From Yamagishiella unicocca (Eukaryota; Chlorophyta; Chlorophyceae; Chlamydomonadales; Volvocaceae): a stretch of 64,000 nucleotides of DNA. A model generated the notes under the pieces. The model searched no databases. It worked only from the letters and a program-made list of their open reading frames with translations, and was not told where the DNA came from. Positions 1 through 10,703 of this stretch are shown piece after piece (position 1 is the stretch's first letter; each line of letters starts with the position of its first letter). A program made the position numbers and the translations under genes. The stretch covers positions 372,001 through 436,000 of the forward strand of contig BDSL01000079.1 in assembly GCA_003116995.1 (NCBI GenBank), given 5' to 3'.

Positions 1-638
1 CCTTATGTACCGCGTGGTTGGGCATACCGTATTTATCGCACGGCCGCCAGCTGGCCGGGAGAGGTTCTACCTATGCACGCTGTGCGTCGCACCGGCCAGC
101 GATCTACCGAGGTTGCCAGCGGCCTGGTCTCGCAGCGGCGCACTCCCCCCCTTGAATGGACCCACTGGGTGGTGACGGCCAGCCACCATTGCCACCGCCA
201 CCACCACTACCTACACCACCACTACCACCACCGAACACGACCATCACACCCACTTCAAGTTGCCGTAACCCACGGCTTCCCCAGACCCCACTTCGGGGGC
301 CCTGTAGCGGCCGCCAGAAGTGAAGGGAGGCTGGAGGGCAGTGCTGGAGCCCACCGGGAATAGGGGCAGAACCGCCCACAGCATAAGGCCATCAGGGGCA
401 GCACTCCCCTCCCCTCCCCTCCTCTGCTCGGGTGGGTCGCGAATGAAGGGCTCAGTGGTGGTGCCCGGCGGCGGTGCAGTCCGGGTCGTCGAAGTCCACC
501 AGGCCGTCACAACTGCAGCAGGGGGCAGGGGTGCGGAGTTTTGACGGGTGCGTTACGGGGCCCGGAGGGAAAGGAAGGCACCCGTCTGTGTGTTCAATGT
601 GGGGGATGCAAGGGGAGGGCGCCACGCGAGTCCGCCAC
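1..638. other. 3' flank of the gametolysin-like gene, no gene seen
   Basis: No exon with good splice sites and coding character was found. The stretch holds a CCACC-rich simple-sequence patch at about 185-240 and otherwise GC-rich sequence. It lies just beyond the stop of the minus-strand gene, so part of it is probably that gene's 3' UTR. No TGTAA signal on the minus strand was spotted here. Confidence 0.4.
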
Positions 639-3600
639 TCACTCGTTGTCGACGGCGTCGTAGCAGGCCCCCCCCGTCTCAGTGGTCGACACGTAGCGGC
701 ACGCAGTGACAGTGGCCAGGCCCCCGCCAGTCACCCCGCCATGGTCGTCGGGGTTAGAAGGAGCCACGGATGCGAACCTGCGGGGCGAGGTGAGGGTTAG
801 GGGAGCGAGCGGGAAGGCGGGCGATGTGGACACAGCTGGCTGCTGGGAGGTGAGGGGCTTGGTTGTCCGCCGCGACGCCGCAATCCGGCACCCGGACATG
901 AAGGGAAACGAAGGGAGGCGGGGGCCACGGGAGTGGCAGTGAAACCCCCCCGAGCCCCGTCCCTGACCTCCGTATCCCACCCACCTGACCACGACCTTGG
1001 CGGCCTCATACCGGTACGACTCGCCTATGCGGGGAAGCAGCAGCCGTTAGCTACGGTGGCGGGGTGTACGGGGGTGATTAGGGATGATGACCGTACGCCA
1101 GAGCAGGTGTGCCGGCGCCGCAGCACGACTGCCTGTCGCCATAAACCTGGCTCACCTGCACCTACATACGTGCTTTGCTCCTTTCCCCCACCCACCCGCG
1201 CTCTCACCCAAGGGCCCGCTACGGCATTCTCCTCCTCCCTCCCTTCTGACTTCCCCCCTATGCACCCACTACAATTCCCATGTCGAGTTACCGGTTCTTT
1301 TATGTAACACCCCCCCCCCCGTCCCGACCCCACCTGGCTGCAGCAGCGCCAGCAGTCGGGTGGCCCCCGCCGTCTGCGTCCCCGCCACTGTGCCCGAGGA
1401 GTTGACCCAGTGCAGCGTCACACGGCCGTGTACGGACGCCGCCAGACCCGCGTCACCGCCGACGGGCATCCGGTACTGTCCGTACAGCGGCGGCGGCGCT
1501 ACGGCGGGCGCCACCACCCAGTTGGGCACCAGGAGGAGCAGGTTGGCTGGGTGGGTGGCGGCGGCTGGGAGCTGCGCGGGGGTGAAGCCGCCTGCGGGGA
1601 GAGGGCGGGGACGGGGGGGGAGGAAGCGCTGATGGAGGGGCTGGAGCGCGGGAAGGGGAGCAGCTGGGGGGAACCCGATCTCCGGGAAGGGGGGAGTCGG
1701 GGGGTGTGATGGGGGGCCGCGGGAGTGGGGGGGAAGGGAGGGAGACCATAGCTCCTGCTCCTGCAGCAAGGTTCAGTCGCTGCCACCTAGCCACGCACCC
1801 AGGAAAGTGTTCGTCCGGTCCAGCCGCCTGGCGGGCTGCGAGAAGAGCAGCTTGTAGGAGTTGGGGCCGTTGAAGCAGCTGCGGGGGGGCATGGCGGGGG
1901 AGGGGGGGTGGGCCGAGCGGGGCGGGATGGGGGTGGGGCAATGTGGCCGATGATTGCTGACCCCGCCGCCCCTAATTACACCCGCCCTCCCCCCTCTGCT
2001 GGTGCGGTTGCCCGGGGCGGCGGTGCTCACCGGTACTCGCCCGGCTGGCTGGAGCCCATAGGGTCTGAGGGGTCCGTGGGGGGCTGGGTGCTGGTGGAGG
2101 TGGCGGGGGCCGCGGGGGGCTGGGTGGCGGGCTGCAGCAGCATGCTGGCGCCCATCTGGGTCAGGGACCACTGCAGCAGGCGGGTGCGGTCGGCCTGAGG
2201 GGGGGGCCGGAGCGGAGCGGGCGGACAGCGGGTCAGGAGGGTTGGGAGGGCAGGGGGGCCACGTTACCAGTCGGGACGGAGCCGCAGGTGGAGGCCCGAG
2301 GAGCCCCCCTTACCAGCGCCATGGGTGGCATGCTATGCGCGCAGCCGCCGTCATCACCACCACACCCGTTTCTTCTCCCCTACCCCAAAACACACACGCA
2401 CACACGCTGCCCACCTTGATCCACATGTCACAACCTGCGGACTCGTCGCAGCCGTAGCTGCCGTGCTGCTGCCAGGCCTGGCACAGAGGCCAGGAGCTGC
2501 TGGGCGGCAGTACCAGCATGCGGCGGCGGTAAGGGGACAAGTCCACTGCCAGGGCCTGCAGCGCAGGAGGCGGGGGCCGGGGTAGAGATGAGGGCAGGGA
2601 CGGAGGGGGCCGGTGATGCGCTCGTCCACCCACTTCCCGCGATCGCTACACCCCGGCCACCGCCAGGACCCGGGTTCAAGCCCCACCTGCTGCGCGTTCA
2701 GAGCGGCGTGTTCCATCCAACCCCACAGCTCGTTGGTCCCGCAGGCCCCCGTCGCGGGATCAGCGCTCCAGGGGGCGCCGTTGAGCCGCATTCCGTTGCA
2801 CGGCAGGCTGACATTCATGATGAGGACGTCCGACCGCTTCAGCCGTACGGCACCGTACGAGCAGGAGTCCCACAGGCGGTTGAGCGGCGTGTGCAGGTGG
2901 CTGCCAGCGGCGGGCCCGGGGGACAGCAGCGCAGCTCCAGGGGGGGGTCCGAAGAACACCTCTGACACGTCCTGGGGGGGTGCACCGGTTTGGGAGGGGC
3001 TAAAATTTGACGCGGGGCTCCCACCGAGGCCGTGCGAGTGGTTTGCCTGGCAGTTCGTCCGGCTGCCCTGCCCTGCTTTCCCCCCGCCCTCCCTCCCTGG
3101 AGCGCCCCCATCCCTGCCCCTCCGCCCCTCCTCTCCGCGCGCCTCACCCCCCGGGCCTACCTCTGCTGTCATGCCTCCCGCCACCTCCTCCCCGCAGACG
3201 CTGGTGACGACCCACACCACGGTCCGCAGCGCCAGCTGGCTGTAGCCCGTGTAGTACACCTGGCTGCTGGTGCTGGGTTCGCCGCCGAACGACACCGCCG
3301 ACCAGGCCCACACGAAGAGGGTGCCGGGCGCCCCGGAGCCCGTGGTTCCGGAGCCGGTGGCCCCGTACACCCAGCCGGACTGGTCCAGGTCCACATACAG
3401 CTGGATGGGGTCGCCTGGCGCCGGGGGTGGAGGGGGATTGTAAAACATACCCGTTTATGCGACGCGAGGAGGTTTCGAGGACGACCCGTGGATGCGAGAA
3501 AAAACAGTTTAGAACAGAGGGGGAGGGAGGGTGGCGGTATCAATGGGAGGGGCTGTCCTCTAATTGCTGCAGCTCCGGCCCTCGAGTGTTCTCCCTTCCT

Positions 3601-4886
3601 TGGCTGGGGGCGAGGCGGAAGTGGAGCCGCCCTCCACTGCTAGGTAGCGGAGCATGTCAGACCGTTCACCCACCCACCCCTGGAGCGCTCTCACCCGTCT
3701 TGAGCTCGTAATCCGGCCTGACGACGTTGGGGCCGAGCACGAGCGTGTATAGCAGGGACTCCTGGTTGCGGGGGAAGGGGGGAACGATTGCAGGCCAGGA
3801 AGGTTTCATCAGGAGGCTCTGCACCCCCTTCCCTTTTCCATGCGCTCCCCTGGACCCCTCCCAACATCGCGGCACCCAAGGGGGGCCCTGCCTCCCTCTC
3901 CCTCTACGTGGGTACCCTTCTGTCCCTCCCCCCGCCTCGCTGTCACCAGCACCCGCGGGCGGCCCTGCCTCACCCCGGGCACATTCGGTGTGTACGTGCG
4001 AAAGTGGTACGACACCTGGCCGACCAGCTGCTGCCCCCGGCGAGGCGCATTGAGCACCACTAGCTTGCCTGGCGCCCGGGGGGGAGGGCGGGGGGGTGAG
4101 TGGGCGTGGACGGGGCACAGTCGTGGGCACAGTCCACAAACCCGCACGGCAATTGCAACGGCTTGTGCTACCTCCGGCCAACATATTACGAACTACTCAG
4201 CACCAGCACCTTCACTACCATCAATCCGCGCCAGCGCCAACTACTGTCCATCACCATTCCAAGCCCTCTAGACTGCCACGATCGAAAGCCCGATGTAGAC
4301 GCAGAGGTGCCCTGGGGAGCGGCGCGGTTGGACGTCCACACACATCCCGCTATACCTCCCCGGCTTGCTCAACTTGGCCCTTTTTCGTACAGATGTCGTG
4401 TGACTCGTCGCCCGCTCACGGGAACGCTCGTGGTGTGCACGTCAAAAGTTCGCTAATAATATTCTCGTATTTCACCGTTACGATAACAAGATGTGAAGCC
4501 AGGATTTACGTCGAGGATGCCTCATGTCGGTCAGCTCCCTCAACCAAACGCCGTCGCAATGGCCTCACAGCGCTGCATCCGTGACCGAGGACCTCATTTC
4601 CGGCCGACACTCTTTTTTGGAAAACTCCAACCGCCCCAGGCACTGTAACCAAGACCACGACAGCACCGGCGGATATTGCTTCATAGTACGTTGGTTTAAT
4701 AGCGCTGGCCCAACATGTGCATCAGCAGCAGAGCTTGTTTGGGCTCTCACCTTGAAACTGGACGATGTTCTGTGCGACTGTTGATTGAAGCGCCAGCAGC
4801 ACAATCCCAAATAGCTGATTCCATTTGCAGCTAGTCGAGCCATAAATCCGACCGCGAGGTGCTCCCCATATCCCTCCTCCCGCCAT
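639..4886 (-). CDS. Gametolysin/VMP-like (peptidase M11) secreted protein, predicted catalytically dead
   Basis: Eleven exons: 4886-4751, 4068-3974, 3761-3695, 3414-3185, 2971-2687, 2555-2415, 2194-2031, 1878-1799, 1591-1334, 1024-985, 777-639. They sum to 1635 nt (544 aa), and every GT-AG junction is phase-compatible. Residues about 20-38 (LFGIVLLALQ followed by STVAQ) look like a signal peptide. The M11 landmarks are visible: SVCGEE near 175, the DSCSYGAVRL block, LPCNGMRLNG, YGCDESAGCDMWIK near 318, the Met-turn-like SDPMGSS, CFNGPNSYKL near 373, and the LPA-type C-terminal beta region. Family members cleave hydroxyproline-rich cell-wall or matrix glycoproteins through a (H/Q)ExxHxxGxxH metal site. 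Here the aligned residues 330-340 read TQMGASMLLQP, so all ligands and the catalytic Glu are gone. An upstream in-frame ATG at 4988 is an alternative start; 4886 was preferred because it places the signal peptide nearer the N terminus. Family call is firm; loss of activity is inferred. Confidence 0.85.
1277..1310 (-). repeat. Dispersed intronic repeat, family B
   Basis: Reverse-orientation copy of a short repeat with core TTACATAAAAGAACCGGTAA. It lies in the intron between the exons at 1591-1334 and 1024-985 of the gametolysin-like gene. Related copies lie at 15171-15199 and 54817-54850. Confidence 0.6.
3471..3515 (+). repeat. Dispersed intronic repeat, family A
   Basis: The copy contains ACGACCCGTGGATGCGAGAA followed by an A-run and CAGTTTAGAA. 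It lies in the intron between the exons at 3761-3695 and 3414-3185 of the gametolysin-like gene, antisense to that gene. Other copies are listed separately. Confidence 0.65.
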
Positions 4887-6880
4887 TTTTGCTGCGCTCG
4901 TCCCGCCGGGTCCTCGTAAAGCGCCTCTTCCGTTGCGCCGTTCTAAGGCCTTGATCAAGTTAAAAACCTTGATATCACTGAAATGCATGGGATAGCCTCG
5001 AGGGCACGGACTACCAGGTTCAGTCGAGGCCGTCAAGGACCGCAACCCACACGTTGGGGAATGTTATATCAGTTGTGATGTAAATTCGCATTCATTCGGT
5101 AGGGAAAAACAAGTGCGGTGCCCGAAAGCGTTCTCTTGCTGCGGTCGACTTTCCTACCGAACAAAGAACGACTAACAGGCAGCCTGCAAGTCCCGCCCAT
5201 AGCAACGATGTGCACTCAATCCGTACTCACCGAAAGGAGTTCCAAGGATGACAGCGGCCACAAAATTTGCAAGCAAGGGCCCATCGATTTGAGCAGGAGG
5301 TTGAGCTTGGACGTCGGTAGCGGCTGTGTATCAGTATTTGGAATGGTGCCTTTCGGGGGTCACACCGAGGTCCCAATATCTATATCCAGGAAAGGCGTTA
5401 TGATGCCACTGATAGTAAGGCTCGGCGCGCGGGAGAGTGGAAAATTATGGTACCTTCCGAGCTGGTTGGCGACAGGTGCGAATGCCGCAGAACCTAATAT
5501 ACCCGGGTTCAATTACTGCTACCTATCTGAGAGCTAGTGTAATTACCTGCCCAGAAGGGTTAGCGTGGCGCTTGCACGACGGTTTGCAGGACCGCAGATT
5601 ACGAACGCGCATGCAACCGCTGAGTCAGGAAGTCCACTTGCAATCAGTTGTGTGTTGGCACGCCATCGCACTTGTACACGTATGAAACGGCGCGTGCTCG
5701 AAATAGCTTAGGCAGCTTGTCTTCCGCCACACAGAGGCTATAATGGGCTAGGCGTTGCTATTCGTCGCTACCTTACAAAAGCGTCGTCGTCGCAGCACCC
5801 CTCAAAACACTTCCAAGTGCAGGTTCGATAATCGCGCGACACGATTGTACGACGACCGGAGGTTTGCAACTGTGCATGCGTCGCAGTGCGGCCAGTGCCG
5901 CCTTACTCCCTGTCGCACAAAACGGCAAGCATCCCTTTCCAGCTGCGACTGCGGTCATCATCGAGTGTTTCAGGGGCGCCCTAATATTAATCGACGCGGT
6001 TTCGACCGTATTGGCGCCTCATGCCCGCGACACACACTTCCGATGCCGCCTCGTCGAACTCCGCTGAGCCCGACCTGCGAACATTGCGAACAAGCCCGTG
6101 AACCTCATATATTGCTGCTGCACTCATTTGCGCCCCATCCCCGACCGAATAGAGCCGGCCAGCCGCAGCCTGGTGCCGTGCGAGCAGAGGTGTTGCGGCT
6201 GGGTCGCGAACAGGCGCGGTCTTGAGGAGCCACCGCACCGGCATTGGGGCCCCGCAGGACGCGTCAAGACGTCGCCAGCGCCTCACAGTGCAGCCGCGTA
6301 CCCCACGTGCAGTGGCGCTCCCATGACGCCCAGCCGCCGTGCTGGAGGCACGGGATTCGCTCGTGGCTTAACTGGCGTTGCCGCTGCATGTCGCCGGCTG
6401 CCTTGCCTCAGCTTTGCGATTGTTGAGCCCTGGCTGGCACGTCCCGCATACGCTGCTCAACTGCCCCTGAGCAAGTCGCCGTCATCCTCGGAGTCCTAGT
6501 GTCGTACAAGTGAGGCTCATGCGGACAGCCTAAATCAGGCGCCGTGTCTCAGACTTTACGGCGCCGGTTGTTGCACCGGCGGAAAAGAGGCGACTGCGAT
6601 CACGAGGCGGTGGTGACGTGGTAAGGCGCATGGGGTCGGGGTTGAGTCGCAGCTTTGATCGCAGCTTCGCCCGCGACTCCTCGAGCGCCTCAACTTGGCC
6701 CTCTGCCCTCAGCCCTCTGCCCTCCGGAGCATTTGATTCATCCAGGCCCCCTGAGGCCTTATGCGCCCTCTGGCAGTGCGCGGCCAGCTCCTACCTCGCG
6801 GAGGGACATCCGAGGGACCCTACGCGAAGCCTAGCTCCAGCAATGGCCGCCCCAAAGAAGCTGCCCGCCCGGCTGGACGC
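4887..6880. other. Intergenic, lower GC, no convincing gene
   Basis: The stretch lies between the 5' ends/flanks of the first gene and the 3' flank of the second. It is markedly less GC-rich than the genes. The open frames are short, lack plausible exon borders and show no domain I recognise. It should contain the promoter and 5' UTR of the gametolysin-like gene just above 4886. No repeat or mobile element was recognised. Confidence 0.4.
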
Positions 6881-6935
6881 AACCACGCCCCCATCCCCTT
6901 TTTTCTGTAGGCCCGTCGCACACAACTTGCCACCC

Positions 6936-6940
6936 TTACA
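6936..6940 (-). terminator. Candidate TGTAA polyadenylation signal
   Basis: TGTAA on the minus strand lies about 160 nt downstream of the stop codon at 7101. TGTAA is the usual polyadenylation signal in Chlamydomonas-type algae. The position is consistent with a 3' UTR of typical length for the Coa1-like gene. Confidence 0.5.
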
Positions 6941-7100
6941 CCTGCATCTCGCCCACCCCTGCCTTCCCTCCACTTCACCCGCCTACACAATTCGTCGACC
7001 GACCTAGCACTCACGCCCCTCCTGTCCTACTACCCGAACTAACACCAAAAACACCTCCACGCCATCCGACCCGCGGGTCAGCTCCTGGCCTTCCCCCCTT

Positions 7101-10100
7101 TCACTTTGCGACCGTGCTGGCCGCCTCGGGGCCCGAGAGCACTCGCCTCCACCAGGACCCCTTCGCCTGGGGCTGCGGGGGCTGGGGTTCGGGTTCGGTC
7201 GGGGGCGCAGGTTGCGCCTTGGGGCTGGGGGCGGGCTCCGGTGCTGGGCTGGGCGGCTGCGGCGCAGAAACATCGTCCGCGCCGCTGGCGGCTGCGGGGG
7301 GCTTGAGCAGCTCAGCGGCCGACGACAGAGCGCCGCGCACCTGCCGTACGGCCGACCCAGCGGCCGACGCCATGGCGCCCGCCTTGGGCACGGCCAGCTC
7401 GTCCAGCTCGTCCTCCAGCTCGTCCTCCACCTCGTACGACTTGGAGTTGCTCAGCGCCTGTGTGGTGGCAATCCCAGGGTTTTAGGGTCCAGGGTTCCGA
7501 TCGCGACTGCGGCCTCACCCGACCATGCCTCCCGGCGCGGTGCACCAACCCAACCAGCTACGCGCCGTACGGCTGTCCCCCCACACCAGTTATGGGCGGG
7601 GCCGAGATGACCACGAAGCCATCCCACCAGCTTCCACCCATTGTAGCGCTCCCTCCCCCTCCCCCTCCACGGGTCTTCCTCGAATCCCCCTCCTCCCCCT
7701 CTTTTTACCCCCTCCCCCTCCCCCTAGGGTCTCTTCCGCAACCTCCCCCTAGGCGCCCAGCCCCTAGCCGCCGCTTCCCCTGCGCCCGCCCGCACCCGCG
7801 CCCGCAGCCGCACCTGCAGGAAGGGCGCCCTCAGCTCCCCCAGCACCCCGCCTCGCTGGTACGCCGCCAGATCGCCCACCACGTACACCCGGTGCTGCGC
7901 CAGGAGGGGGGCCGCGGGCTGGGGCTGGCGGGGCGGGGGGGCCGCGGACAGCCCCGTGGCGCCGCCTGCGGGCAGCACGTGCTGCAGCTCCGGACCCACA
8001 TCAACCGCCAGCAGCTTCCAGATGTAGTGGCCCTGATCGGTTAGACGAGAAGGCGCCGTTGGCAGTTTGCCGGTCGGTTATTGGATTGGTCTGGGTGGTG
8101 TCCTGAGGGGAAGTCAACACACACACGCACATACAGCCCGCCCCCCTCGCTACCATCTCCCGCACGCCCCGGCGCCGCACCTTCTTCCTCTTGGCCTCCA
8201 GCGACACCAGCCCCTTGCGCTCGCCGCCGCTGATGGGGAACATCATCTGGATGCGCCGAGCGCGCAGCTGCAGGGCGGGGGGGAGGGGCGGCAAGAGCAC
8301 CCGGTTACGACATAGGACAGGCGGTAGGGGGGGGCCGGAGTGGATGGGAGGAGTGGGTGGAAGGAGCCCTCCCCACCCGGCCAGCCACACCACCGAGGCC
8401 TTGACCCCCTCCCGCGCTTTGCACCCTGCCTCTGCCTCCGCTGATGATCAGCTGCTCCCTCCCCCAGTACCAAACCTTCGGCCGCCGCCCCCCCCCCCCG
8501 CCCCCTGCCAGCGCTGCCACCCACCTTGATTCTGAACTTCTTGGAGAGGTACACCCCGCCGCCAGTCACCAGGTAGGCCCGCACCGGGCTGCCCACCAGG
8601 GGGGCGCCCATCACCTGTGTGGTGCGTGGTGTGTGGGGGGGAGGTGTGCGTGTGGGCTGTGGGGGGAAGACATATGTGTGTGTGGGGGGGGGGGGAGTCG
8701 GGGCAGCGGAGCACAGGTACCAACCCGCCCAAGGTGTCGGACTGACCCCCTAAAAGCTAAAACCCTAACCCCCCCTCCCGCCTCCCCGCCACCCACCTCC
8801 AGCACCCCCGGGTTCGTGTTGAGCTGCACCATGGCCTTGCGGTATACCGCTGCCGGGTTGACGGCGGTGCGCCAGCGCAGGTAGAGCGCGGCCAGGAGCA
8901 CCACGCTGGCGGCCAGGGCCTGAGGTCCAGGGAGGGGGGAGGGGGAGGGGGCCAGGTGGTGCTTGTGCGGGGCGAGGGGGGGCCCATTGGGTCACTCCAG
9001 GGGGGGGGTAGCGGGCGACCAAGCAGTCAGCGGCGCAGGGACCAAGCAGGGGCATTATCTCCTGTCCCAACCCCGGACCAACTGCCCCCCACCGCTCCCG
9101 CCAAGAACCCGCCCGGCCCCCCGGGGTCGGTGTCTCTCCCCTCCGCACCATCAGGCCGTACTCGGCCATCTTGTCGTTGACGACGATGAAGGTGTTCGTT
9201 ACGGAGTGCATGACCCGCCTGTGAAGGAGGAGTGGGGGGGTGAGAGGAGAGGAGACCCGTGGGTCGGCACTGAAAAGGGAAACCGAAGGGAGGGGTGTTG
9301 AGGCCGCATCACATGATGATGCCGGGGAGCGGGCCAGCTGCAGTGTTGGCAGCTGAGCGGGACAGCAGCATTAAGCTACCTTGTTCGCCACACCCTTACC
9401 GCCTCCTCCTCCACGACACCCCGTTTGCCCCCCCACCCCAACTCCCCACATCACTAACCTACCCATAGCAACCAACCGCACAGCCCTCACAAAACACACT
9501 CTCCCCCCTCACACGGCCAACCGGCAACACCCGGACCCACCACATCAGCCATATGCTCGCCACCGCCACCGTCGCGTACGCCAGGATGCCGTACGCCTGC
9601 CACGCCGCCGCCAGCTGCAGCCGGAGCGCCTCACCGAAGCGGCCCCGGAAGCGGTGCAGCAGCCCGCGGGGGGCAGCGGACGAGGATGACGTGGCGGCCT
9701 GGATGGGGCGCCCGCAGGGGGGCAGGGGGGCAGGGGGTGTGTATGTGTATGTGTGTGTTTGCATCGTCCTTCCTCAGTTAGTGACGCCGCGGGAACCCCG
9801 CCGTGGGGGAGCCGGGAGGTTCGGCGCCCTGCCCTGCTGCACGCCCTCCGCATTCGGCCCCCCCCCCAATTCGCACCACCTCCTATTACTAGCGCCAGTG
9901 CGGCAGATCCCTCGCACCCAACTCCGCCTGCTGGCATCCCACCTAGCTGACCAGCGGGCTCCCCCACGGGGTACAAGCGCGCGGTCACCCCGCCCCCTGC
10001 CTCTCCCCTCCCCGCCCCCGCCCCTGGTCCCCCACCCCACCTAGTCCCCGGGTGGTCGCACCTCCGTCGCCATCTGCCGCAGCGGCAGCGACCGCAGCGG

Positions 10101-10703
10101 CAGAGACAGCCCGCCCGCCGCCCTCCCACCGCCCAGCACGCCGCCGCGTGCTGGCGCCGCTACAGCAGCAGGCGCCGCTGAGCCGCGGGGCAAAGATGGG
10201 AGCAGTCGCTGCTGCTGATGTGGTTGCCGCCACCGGAGGCCGCTGCCAGCTGCGGGGACACGACCCGGGGCCGTAGCAGCCGGGGTAGCGGCGTGGCCGG
10301 CACGAAGCGCACTGGAAGCCAGCCAGCGCCCCGCCAGCCGCCAGGGTGCTGCAGGGGATGCAGCCCCAGCAGGTGCTGAAGATAGTCCGGGTGCTGACGC
10401 AGCTGCTGACGTGGCGAGTTGAGAGGCGGTGGCTGACCCAAAGCCGGCAGTCAGCGGGGTCGCCCCGCCGCGCACGGCGCCCGCATGCAGGGCCGCCCAA
10501 CAGCGCATGGTCCGCGCAAGCGCTCCTACACGGTGGCCGCAGCCAGGAATCGCGGTTGTTGCAGTTGCCGCAAGGGCGATGCCCGCGAGCGCTGATGCAG
10601 TTGCCCGATGCGGTGCTAGGGTCGACCCCGACACAACGGTAGGCCGCACTGGAAGCATCCCAGCCATAGCGCCGAGGGCGCAATCTGATGTTCCTGAGGC
10701 CAT
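7101..10703 (-). CDS. Coa1/Tim21-like domain membrane protein, probably organellar
   Basis: Eight exons: 10703-10062, 9698-9541, 9218-9149, 8919-8797, 8614-8525, 8267-8181, 8032-7814, 7457-7101. They sum to 1746 nt (581 aa) with consistent phases. The first ~210 residues are Ala/Arg/Ser/Pro-rich and poor in acids, resembling an organellar presequence plus low-complexity sequence. Membrane segments are predicted at about 247-267 (YGILAYATVAVASIW) and 291-305 (ALAASVVLLAALYL). Residues about 312-402 match the pattern of the cytochrome oxidase assembly factor Coa1/Tim21 fold: VYRKAMVQLNTNPGVLEV, then MGAPLVGSPV, then MMFPISGGERKG ending in a YIWKLLAVDV strand. The C-terminal tail is acidic (EDELEDELDELAV), then Pro-rich. 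A mitochondrial inner-membrane assembly or import role is inferred from the domain; a plastid location cannot be excluded. Exon structure is well supported, family moderately. Confidence 0.68.
7667..7687 (-). repeat. Dispersed repeat family A, partial copy
   Basis: CCACGGGTCTTCCTCGAA, the reverse of the family A core, lies in the intron between the last two exons of the Coa1-like gene. Only the conserved half is present. Confidence 0.45.
9249..9279 (+). repeat. Dispersed repeat, variant D of the ACCCGTG family
   Basis: The copy reads GGAGACCCGTGGGTCGGCAC followed by TGAAAA. It shares the ACCCGTG core of family A but has a different right half. It lies in an intron of the Coa1-like gene. Related copies are at 37264-37290 and, inverted, at 47525-47554. 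Confidence 0.45.

Noticed and set aside
6618..7007. 129-codon plus-strand open frame
   Set aside because: It overlaps the 3' flank of the Coa1-like gene and consists of Pro/Ser/Ala-rich chance coding.
8755..8775. CCCTAACCC-like telomere-type bases
   Set aside because: Only a single intronic occurrence with no array; the algal telomere repeat is TTTTAGGG, and no tract of it is present.
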